NCBI GenBank assembly: GCA_024696825.1
Contig: JAILGL010000140.1
Coordinates: 1 to 64,000 of the forward strand
Source: Lachnospiraceae bacterium
GTDB lineage: Bacteria > Bacillota > Clostridia > Lachnospirales > Lachnospiraceae
Reading direction: 5' to 3'
Length of the DNA: 64,000 nucleotides
Part shown: positions 19,674-27,370 of the stretch, piece after piece
Numbering within the stretch: the first letter of the stretch is position 1
How the letters are laid out: every line of letters begins with the position of its first letter
Notes under the pieces: model-generated
What the model was told of the DNA's origin: nothing
The model's database searches: none
Seen by the model: the letters and a program-made list of their open reading frames with translations, nothing else
Program-made: the position numbers and the translations under genes

Positions 19674-21125
19674 TTAAGTAAGAACCTTGACCAAAAATTC
19701 GTACACTCTCTCTGCTGATTTAAGATCAAGCCTTTCATTTACTGTATGTATATCGTAAATGTCAGGACCTATGGAAATGATATCAAAATCAGGTCTTTTT
19801 TCAGAGAGAATTCCGCACTCAAGTCCCGCATGAATTATATCTACCTTTGGCTCTTCGTTATACATTTCTTTATATGTCTTTACGACTCCATCTCTAAAGT
19901 CACTATTTTCTCTGTACTCCCAGGCAGGATAGTCTCCACCTGTCTCAAAGGCTATATTATAGGCCTTTGCGCATTTTCTTAAAATGTTTACTATATGATT
20001 TTTCTTAGATTTCACTGAGCTTCTAACAGAATAAACCATGTCGAGGCTTTCTGTGTTAAGGCCCAGGATTCCAAGATTTAATGAGCTTTCTACCAGTTCC
20101 TGTCTGTTGTAGGTTCTGGAGCAGACACCATTTGGAGCTACTATTATAAAGTTCTTAATATCTTCAAATGCTTTAGATGGGATAACCATAGCCTCCTTAA
20201 AGCTATCATTGTTATCATCAACTATAATGTCATATTTAAGTCCTGGTTCTGAAGCCTTTAATTCCTGCTTTATATTTTCAGAAATGTTTTTGAGGTTACT
20301 TAGATATTTATCTGTTTCATGAGGATTGTCTGTATTTATAATAATTCTCGCACTACATTCATTTGGAATGGCATTATCCTTATTACCGCCAATAACGCTC
20401 TGAATGTGAATTGAAGCTAACTCCATAAATTCATCCAGCGCTCTAAACATAGTATATACAGCATTTGAGCGGCCCTCTCCAATTTTATCTCCTGAGTGAC
20501 CTCCTTTAAGTCCATATATTTTATAGTTTACAAGCTTACTGTTCTTAGAAAGCTGAAGCTTTTCAGGAGTAAAGCTACGACTAAGTCTAACCCTTATTCC
20601 ACCGGCACAGCCTGCTATAATTACACCTTCATCCTCGGAGTCAATATTTATAACCTTGTAGCCCTTTAAGCCCGAAACGTCGATAGCCTTTGCACCAAAC
20701 ATTCCTGTTTCTTCATCAGTGGTAATTATTACTTCAAGGCCTGGAAGAACGAGGCTGTCGCTATCTAAAAGAGCAAGGGCGTAGGCTACGCAGATTCCGT
20801 CATCTGCTCCAAGGGTTGTATCCTTGGCAGAGAGAAATCCATCCTTTTCTATAAGCTCTAAGCCTTCATTTTCAAAGTCATGACTGCTTCCGGAAACCTT
20901 TTCACAAACCATATCCATATGCCCCTGAATTATATAGACATCATCACCCTTATAATCAGGGTGTTTTTCCTTTTTTATAATAACGTTCAGACTTTCATCC
21001 TGTATGTAGGAAAGCCCGCGCTCCTTTGCAAAATTTACCAAATAATTACTTATTTTTTCATTATATCCTGAGCCCCTTGGCACAGCTGATATTTCCCTAA
21101 AAAAATCCATGTATGATTTTGACAT
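19674..21125 (-). CDS. pepD: Aminoacyl-histidine dipeptidase (M20)
   Basis: IIQGHMDMVCEK, TLGADDGICVAYALA, TTDEETGMFGA. Confidence 0.92.
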   Translation of the reverse strand: MSKSYMDFFREISAVPRGSGYNEKISNYLVNFAKERGLSYIQDESLNVIIKKEKHPDYKGDDVYIIQGHMDMVCEKVSGSSHDFENEGLELIEKDGFLSAKDTTLGADDGICVAYALALLDSDSLVLPGLEVIITTDEETGMFGAKAIDVSGLKGYKVINIDSEDEGVIIAGCAGGIRVRLSRSFTPEKLQLSKNSKLVNYKIYGLKGGHSGDKIGEGRSNAVYTMFRALDEFMELASIHIQSVIGGNKDNAIPNECSARIIINTDNPHETDKYLSNLKNISENIKQELKASEPGLKYDIIVDDNNDSFKEAMVIPSKAFEDIKNFIIVAPNGVCSRTYNRQELVESSLNLGILGLNTESLDMVYSVRSSVKSKKNHIVNILRKCAKAYNIAFETGGDYPAWEYRENSDFRDGVVKTYKEMYNEEPKVDIIHAGLECGILSEKRPDFDIISIGPDIYDIHTVNERLDLKSAERVYEFLVKVLT

Positions 21126-21215
21126 TTTTTAATCCTCTTCTTTAAAGTTTTTTCTTGTAAATGCTTTGAATAGTTTAGCAAATATAGCTACATTTTTCAA
21201 GACGGGATAAAACAA

Positions 21216-21248
21216 CACCAGCCACCTGCATATTGCAAGTGGCTGGTG
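21216..21248 (-). terminator. Inverted repeat, probable terminator
   Basis: CACCAGCCAC...GTGGCTGGTG. Confidence 0.55.
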
Positions 21249-21417
21249 CTTCAATAATGTTTTTCCTTCCCTCACTACCTATTCGTTATACGCCGAATGA
21301 GCATTAAATTCTTATCACCCTGTATAAAATGAACTACAATTATATTTTAAAGCTATATATGGCCTAAATCAAATTAAGAAATCTTCATTTTGCATTAAGA
21401 ATCCTTAAGAATTTGAA

Positions 21418-23766
21418 TTAAAGCTCAACTACTACCTCTGTGCTACCTGCTGCGCAGTCAGCTTCCTTACCGCATACGCAAACCTTGAAGTTCTTATCTG
21501 AAGCTGTGTACTTAACAGTAACCTTGTTACCCTCACGCTTAGCACAGATTTCTGTAAGAACGTTGCTTTCCTGATCGAAGATTGTAGCGCAAGCTTCCTT
21601 GCCATCCTCGATTTCATAGATTGTAGCAACTGCACCCTCAAGATAATCATAGAGAACGTTCATCTTGCCATCCTTATCGAATGCACCCTTAGTAACGATG
21701 CTGTTAGGACGAACAAGAATAGGCATCTCAAGATAGCCACATTTCTTAGTATAGTACTTGCCGCCTTCGAACTTCTCACCACTGTTGATGTCTGTCCAAA
21801 CGCCTGTACCAGGTACATAGAACTCAACTGTTCCCTCTTCATTCATAACTGGTGCGATTAAGAGGTTGTCACCAAGCATGTACTGCTGATCAAGATATTT
21901 ACAAGCAGTCTCATCACTAAATGCGATAACCATGGAACGCATCATAGGAACACCTGTTGTATGTGTCTTGTTAGCCTGTGCCCAAAGATATGGCATAAGC
22001 TCTCCCTTAAGTACTGTGTAGAAACGAAGTACATCACAAGCCTCATCATCATAAGCCCAAGGCACTCTGTAAGAGGTTGAACCATGGAGACGTGAATGTG
22101 TTGACATAAGTCCAAATGCACACCATCTCTTGTAAACATCAGCTGGAGCTGTTGCCTCGAATCCACCCATATCATGTGAGAAGAATCCGAAACCTGATGA
22201 ACAAAGTGAAAGTCCACCACGAACTGTCTCTGCCATAGCTGAGTACTCAGCGTAGCAGTCACCGCCCCAATGTACAGGGAACTTCTGGCCACCTACTGTA
22301 GCACTTCTTGCAAAGAGACAAGCCTTATCCTTACCAAAGAACTCCTCAAGAGATTCAAATACAACCTTGTTGTAAAGGTATGTATAGTAGTTATGCATCT
22401 TGATAGGATCTGAACCATCATAGTAAACAACATTGGTAGGAATTCTCTCACCAAAGTCTGTCTTAATATTGTTAACACCCATTTCATAGAGTGAACGAAG
22501 GAGTCCCTTGAACCACTCACATGCCTCTGGGTTAGTAAAGTCAACGATCGCCATACCTGGCTGCCAGAAATCTGTCTGGAATACTGAACCATCAGGATTC
22601 TTAATGAAGTATCCCTTTTCCTTACCTATATCGAAAAGCTTTGACTTCTGTCCAATGTATGAGTTAATCCAGCAGCAAACCTCAAGGCCCTTGTCATGAA
22701 GTCTCTTGAGCATTGCAGGAGGATCTGGGAACTGCTCCTTATCCCACTCGAAGTTACACCACTCGTAACCCTTCATCCAGAAGCAGTCAAAATGGAATAC
22801 CTGAAGAGGAATCTTTCTCTCTGCCATTCCATCGATAAAGCTGTTAATGGTCTCCTCATCATAGTTAGTTGTAAATGATGTGGATAACCAAAGACCAAAT
22901 GTATATGCAGGTGGAAGTGCAGGCTTTCCTGTAAGAGTTGTGTAATTGCTGATTACATCCTCAAGGTCCTCACCACCGATTACGAAGTACTCAAGGTTCT
23001 CACCAGGTACTGTAAATGTAACCTTTGAAACTGTATCTGAGTTAACCTCAAATGAAACCTTATCTGAACTGTTTACAAATACACCATATTTCTTAGAAGA
23101 AATGTAAAATGGAATATTCTTATAACTCTGATCTGAACATGTACCACCGTCAGAGTTCCAGATTTCTACAGTCTGTCCATTCTTTACAAATGGAGTGAAC
23201 TTCTCACCAAATCCGTAGAAGCACTCACCAATATCTGACTTAAGCTGCTCACGAATATATGTTGTATTTTTATCCTGTGGATAGTTAAAGAACTGATCAT
23301 CTGCCTGAAGATTAAGTCTTGCATTAGCGTGGAACTGATTCTCAGTAATGATTGTAGTACTTCTCCAACCACCGCCTGTAAGATGTCTGTCCTTATAGTA
23401 GAACTGAACATCCCACTCTTCAGCAACCTTTATAACTACCTTAGTATCACCAGAAATAAGTTCAACAAAATCATCGCCCTTATTAATCTGTGGCTTATAG
23501 CCTGTATCCTCATTTAACTCAAACTTTGGATCATTATCAAGTCCACCTCTGTAATGGTCTACGTGAACCTTAATAATATTCTCTGATGTTGATGAATAAG
23601 TAATCTCAAGGTTTGGTCCGCTGAGTGTCATACCCCTGTGTTCTACAACGTAAGGTGTTGCAAGAACTTTTATAGAATTTTCTGTTGTCTCTACCTCATA
23701 TGCCTGTGATGCATATGCTGTATCATACCCCTTTTTGCTGAGCCAAAATCCGTCTGCTACTTTCAT
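21418..23766 (-). CDS. GH31 alpha-glucosidase/alpha-xylosidase (YicI-like), intracellular
   Basis: YGFGEKFTPF, VFHFDCFWMKGYEWCNFEWD, NNIKTDFGERIP, HWGGDCYAEYSAMAETVRGGLSL; no signal peptide. Confidence 0.92.
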   Translation of the reverse strand: MKVADGFWLSKKGYDTAYASQAYEVETTENSIKVLATPYVVEHRGMTLSGPNLEITYSSTSENIIKVHVDHYRGGLDNDPKFELNEDTGYKPQINKGDDFVELISGDTKVVIKVAEEWDVQFYYKDRHLTGGGWRSTTIITENQFHANARLNLQADDQFFNYPQDKNTTYIREQLKSDIGECFYGFGEKFTPFVKNGQTVEIWNSDGGTCSDQSYKNIPFYISSKKYGVFVNSSDKVSFEVNSDTVSKVTFTVPGENLEYFVIGGEDLEDVISNYTTLTGKPALPPAYTFGLWLSTSFTTNYDEETINSFIDGMAERKIPLQVFHFDCFWMKGYEWCNFEWDKEQFPDPPAMLKRLHDKGLEVCCWINSYIGQKSKLFDIGKEKGYFIKNPDGSVFQTDFWQPGMAIVDFTNPEACEWFKGLLRSLYEMGVNNIKTDFGERIPTNVVYYDGSDPIKMHNYYTYLYNKVVFESLEEFFGKDKACLFARSATVGGQKFPVHWGGDCYAEYSAMAETVRGGLSLCSSGFGFFSHDMGGFEATAPADVYKRWCAFGLMSTHSRLHGSTSYRVPWAYDDEACDVLRFYTVLKGELMPYLWAQANKTHTTGVPMMRSMVIAFSDETACKYLDQQYMLGDNLLIAPVMNEEGTVEFYVPGTGVWTDINSGEKFEGGKYYTKKCGYLEMPILVRPNSIVTKGAFDKDGKMNVLYDYLEGAVATIYEIEDGKEACATIFDQESNVLTEICAKREGNKVTVKYTASDKNFKVCVCGKEADCAAGSTEVVVEL

Positions 23767-23965
23767 TAAAAATACCTCTCTTTCTAATAATTAAAAATGC
23801 CTTTCAAAGATTTTGCTATTTAGATTATTATACTTAGATATTCCAATCTATATCTAAAACCTTTTTTAGTGCACTGTATATATTATAACTATGGCCACAG
23901 TTTATGTCTAGTATATTGTGGTCGTTTTATAACACTATTTTGATGTTAACACTATTTTTCTACTA

Positions 23966-25933
23966 TTATTCATCAACTGTCTGATTGTCATTTTCATCAT
24001 TAGACTGTTCACTAATAGCATTTTTATCTGATTTCTTAGCTTCCTTGGCAGCTTCTTTTTCCATTCTGGCAATCTCTCTTGCCTCTTCCTTCGCCTCTCT
24101 CTTAGCTTTCTTAGCTTCTTCCTTTTCTCGCTTTTCGCCGGCCTTAAGTGCCTTACTGATTTCCTTTACAACGCCTGTAATGTCTTCGGTTCTGTCATCC
24201 ACATAATCCACACCGAAGCCACTCTTTCTGTCCTTCTCCTTAATCTTTTTCTTCATGTCATACATACGCTTGTCAGCAAGAGCATTTAACTTGTCAAATT
24301 TTGGATATTCAAATTCATCGGAGCAGGCAAGTCCATAAGCCACGGAAGTCCTGTAATCATAACCCTTCTTATTCTCTCTGTCTATAAGTCTTTCCATGTT
24401 ATCTAGGGCATTTCTTACCCTATCGCTAAATGCACTTCCCTCAAGGACTACTAAGAACTCATCTCCACCCATTCTAAATATAGGTCCAAGCTCTGAAAGC
24501 GATTTCTTAAGTATGTCGGAAAAACCTTTAAGCAAGGCGTCTCCAGCCTTATGTCCATAGATATCATTTGTCATTTTAAGATAATTAAGGTCTAAGCTTA
24601 TTACAGAGAATATCTCTTTATAGTTTATTTTTCCTAATACATTATCAAGCTCTGCACGGTTATAAAGCCCTGTAAGATTATCGGTAAATGCAATTTCCTC
24701 AAGCTTCTTAGCCTGACTTGCTTCCTTATAGCTTGAAAGATAATCGCTCATATAATCCGTAAATATACATCCAACAAAGACTATGGCTCCTATTGGCAGA
24801 TAGAAATTAATGTATTTAAAATCATAAGAATAATTGGTGATAAGCCAATCTGACATTACATAAAGTGCGCTCATAGCCACAAATACAGCGAAGCCAATAT
24901 TGAAAATCAAGTTTTCCCTTATAAGCTTCATTTTCTTTGCAAGATAAAGTGACAAGGCACCCGGCACCAGATAGAAAATCAAAAACAATAATACATATTT
25001 ATCCGGATAGATGGCATTGTTAAGCATTAAAACAGTAAAGACAATTGCCACCAGAAAATCTACAGCAGCGCAAATAAACATATTTCTCTTAAAATTTATG
25101 CTGTAATTTTTGTAATTCTCTCCTACTATTAAGAAAATCGGGATAGGTAAAAGACTGAGTGAAATGTACTCTACATAGGTATTTACCAGTCTGTTGGTTG
25201 AAACAATCTGAATTGTATAAATATTGCAGGATATAAAGATTCCCACTATGGCTGAAAACAGGCCAATGTAAATAAGTGGAAGAAAGTTCTTATTATACAT
25301 AACTCTCATACAACTAACAATAAGGATAAATGCTCCTACAACTATAAGAAATGAACATATAATTATGTTAAATACATTTTCAACCAGATAGTTATCTATA
25401 GGTTCCTTATTGCTACTTATGACAGGCTCATAAATTCCTGTAAATACGCCATCTTCCATGGCATAGTAAACTATCTTAATCTCCTTACCTGAACAATTAT
25501 CAGGAAGAGATACTCTAACCTTTCCCTTACCCAGATATTTACCGCTTTTTACATTTTCAATTCCGTATTCATATATGGTTTTACCGTCAACTGAGACAGA
25601 AATACCACAGTTCTTTACAACCATTTCAAGGGTATTGTCATAGTTTTCATTTAACTCAGGAATGGTTTTGGTACAAACCATGTAAGACCCCTTGGTATTA
25701 AATGTATTGTAAAAATTAATATCCATAAGCGTCTGTTCCTGTTCCAAGGAAAACTTGCCACTTTTAGAATGGAGTTCTATATCCCATTTTCCCTCAAAAG
25801 ATACAATATTCGTCTCCTGTTTTATCATAAATGCACCATACATAGCACCACCCACTGCAAGAATAGCCAGTGCAGTAAACACTATGGATAATAGCATTTT
25901 ATAATACTTTTTTATCCAATAAATCATATCCAC
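23966..25933 (-). CDS. Multi-TM membrane GGDEF diguanylate cyclase
   Basis: Extracytoplasmic region, multiple TM helices, DNLTGLYNRAELD, FRMGGDEFLVVLEG, Lys/Glu-rich tail. Confidence 0.9.
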   Translation of the reverse strand: MDMIYWIKKYYKMLLSIVFTALAILAVGGAMYGAFMIKQETNIVSFEGKWDIELHSKSGKFSLEQEQTLMDINFYNTFNTKGSYMVCTKTIPELNENYDNTLEMVVKNCGISVSVDGKTIYEYGIENVKSGKYLGKGKVRVSLPDNCSGKEIKIVYYAMEDGVFTGIYEPVISSNKEPIDNYLVENVFNIIICSFLIVVGAFILIVSCMRVMYNKNFLPLIYIGLFSAIVGIFISCNIYTIQIVSTNRLVNTYVEYISLSLLPIPIFLIVGENYKNYSINFKRNMFICAAVDFLVAIVFTVLMLNNAIYPDKYVLLFLIFYLVPGALSLYLAKKMKLIRENLIFNIGFAVFVAMSALYVMSDWLITNYSYDFKYINFYLPIGAIVFVGCIFTDYMSDYLSSYKEASQAKKLEEIAFTDNLTGLYNRAELDNVLGKINYKEIFSVISLDLNYLKMTNDIYGHKAGDALLKGFSDILKKSLSELGPIFRMGGDEFLVVLEGSAFSDRVRNALDNMERLIDRENKKGYDYRTSVAYGLACSDEFEYPKFDKLNALADKRMYDMKKKIKEKDRKSGFGVDYVDDRTEDITGVVKEISKALKAGEKREKEEAKKAKREAKEEAREIARMEKEAAKEAKKSDKNAISEQSNDENDNQTVDE

Positions 25934-26082
25934 CTCTCAATTATAATTAAGATAATAGTTTTCTTATTTCATTTCGTTTTCATAGATAATTTTATTCTAG
26001 TCTCCTAAGACGATTATGTCAAGGAGAAGGGGCTTTTTTTATGGCTTTTTTTATGTGTTTTTAACTAGTTTTCAACTATTTC

Positions 26083-26111
26083 TTGACAACCATTTTCACT
26101 ATCCATATAAT
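26083..26111 (+). promoter_or_regulatory. Consensus sigma-A-type promoter of the lysR gene
   Basis: TTGACA (26083-26088), 17-nt spacer, TATAAT (26106-26111). Confidence 0.85.
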
Positions 26112-26116
26112 GTACC

Positions 26117-26151
26117 AAAAGGCAATGAGGTCAAACTTGTTGCCTTTTTTT
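26117..26151 (+). terminator. Intrinsic terminator/attenuator hairpin in the lysR leader
   Basis: AAAAGGCAA-14 nt-TTGCCTTTTTTT starting at the predicted transcription start. Confidence 0.65.
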
Positions 26152-26180
26152 GCGTTTTTAGAAGTAAGGAGGAAGACATT

Positions 26181-27062
26181 ATGAATGAGAAAAGGATTAA
26201 ATATTTTATAGAAGCGGCCAGGACTCTAAACCTGCATAAAGCCTCTCTAAACCTTGGTATAAGTAGTGCAGCCTTAAGTAAACAGATTGCTTCTTTAGAA
26301 GACGAATGGGGTATTTCTCTATTTGACAGAACTAATAAAGGTCTGGTTTTAACCCCGGCGGGAACTGCCATGTATAGAGACATTTGGCGCATTAAGAACT
26401 ATTATCTGAAGGCTCTTAACAATGCGAGACTTGAAAATGACAAGCAGGAACGCCACATTAGAATAGGCATCAGCTCTCTTGGAGGTGGAAAACTCCTACT
26501 AGATGTTTTTGAAAAGCTTCAGTATAGGGATAATTCATTTACCTATGAATTTGTAAACTTTAATATGTCCAAGGAAGAGGTGGAAAAAATTGTAAAAACC
26601 CTCGGTAAAAAAATCGACATTTTATTCAGCGTTTATGATGATTCCATTATAAATAAAGACTTTTGCAAGGCGGTAAAGGTAACTCACGAACGCCTTGCCT
26701 TAGCTGTTCCAAGAAAGCATCCACTTAGTAATAAAGACTGTATAACCCTTAAGGATCTGCAAAAAGAAAAATGTGTCCTTCTTCACAATGCAAAGGATAA
26801 GGATAATCATTTGATAAAAGCGAAGCTAAGTAAATATGGCATAGAAACAGAAAGCTTAGTAAACTATAACGAAGATACCTTCAGTGAATGCGAGAAAAAT
26901 AATAAGATTCTTTTTGTTTTAAACTTCTGGAAACCCCTTAATCCACTTATTAAAATAATGCCTTTAGAATGGGATTGCGTAGTGCCAATATGCATGTATT
27001 ACAGTAAACTCGCCAACACTGACACCTTGGAATTTGTAAAGAGAGTTAAAACCCTTTTGTAA
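26181..27062 (+). CDS. LysR-family transcriptional regulator
   Basis: N-terminal HTH (KYFIEAARTLNLHKASLNLGISSAALSKQIASLEDEWGISLFDRTNKGLVLTPAG); AAGGAGGAAG before ATG at 26181. Confidence 0.92.
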   Translation: MNEKRIKYFIEAARTLNLHKASLNLGISSAALSKQIASLEDEWGISLFDRTNKGLVLTPAGTAMYRDIWRIKNYYLKALNNARLENDKQERHIRIGISSLGGGKLLLDVFEKLQYRDNSFTYEFVNFNMSKEEVEKIVKTLGKKIDILFSVYDDSIINKDFCKAVKVTHERLALAVPRKHPLSNKDCITLKDLQKEKCVLLHNAKDKDNHLIKAKLSKYGIETESLVNYNEDTFSECEKNNKILFVLNFWKPLNPLIKIMPLEWDCVVPICMYYSKLANTDTLEFVKRVKTLL

Positions 27063-27172
27063 AAATTTCAAAATAATTTTTATTTTTTTGTCATAACCAA
27101 AGGGTAAACGCAAAATCAAAATATTATACATTTTTTTGCTACATTTTTTCATGGGATTAACCTCACTGTTAA

Positions 27173-27203
27173 CACGAGATAAATTATTGAAATAATCTCG
27201 TGA
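27173..27203. promoter_or_regulatory. Inverted repeat upstream of nitrilase promoter (candidate LysR operator or lysR terminator)
   Basis: CACGAGATaaattattgaaataATCTCGTG, centred about 70 bp upstream of the predicted start. Confidence 0.4.
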
Positions 27204-27224
27204 GAATCTTGAAAAATAGGCACT

Positions 27225-27253
27225 TGACAGTGATATTTTCTTGTGATAGTATC
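27225..27253 (+). promoter_or_regulatory. Sigma-A-type promoter upstream of the tandem nitrilase gene
   Basis: TTGACA (27225-27230), 17-nt spacer with TGn extension, TAGTAT (27248-27253). Confidence 0.8.
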
Positions 27254-27271
27254 TGTGTCAATCGATTGAGA

Positions 27272-27318
27272 CAAAGGAGTCACCTTCCCGATTAAGGCGA
27301 CTCCTTTGTTTTTTTTTG
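27272..27318 (+). terminator. Strong intrinsic terminator between promoter and nitrilase gene (attenuator or small-RNA 3' end)
   Basis: ACAAAGGAGTC-a-CCTT-cccgatt-AAGG-c-GACTCCTTTGT followed by a T-run. Confidence 0.8.
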
Positions 27319-27370
27319 GGCCCAATGTTTTCCCACCAAAAAACACTTTTGATATAGGAGGATAAGTATT

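Noticed and set aside
21432-23426. Several minus and plus ORFs inside the GH31 gene
   Set aside because: Overlap a clear full-length GH31 coding frame; no homology-like features.
26001-26039. TCTCCT...AGGAGA hairpin with T-rich tail on the plus strand between the GGDEF and lysR genes
   Set aside because: Looks like a weak terminator but no upstream plus-strand gene or good promoter found; not enough to call a small RNA.
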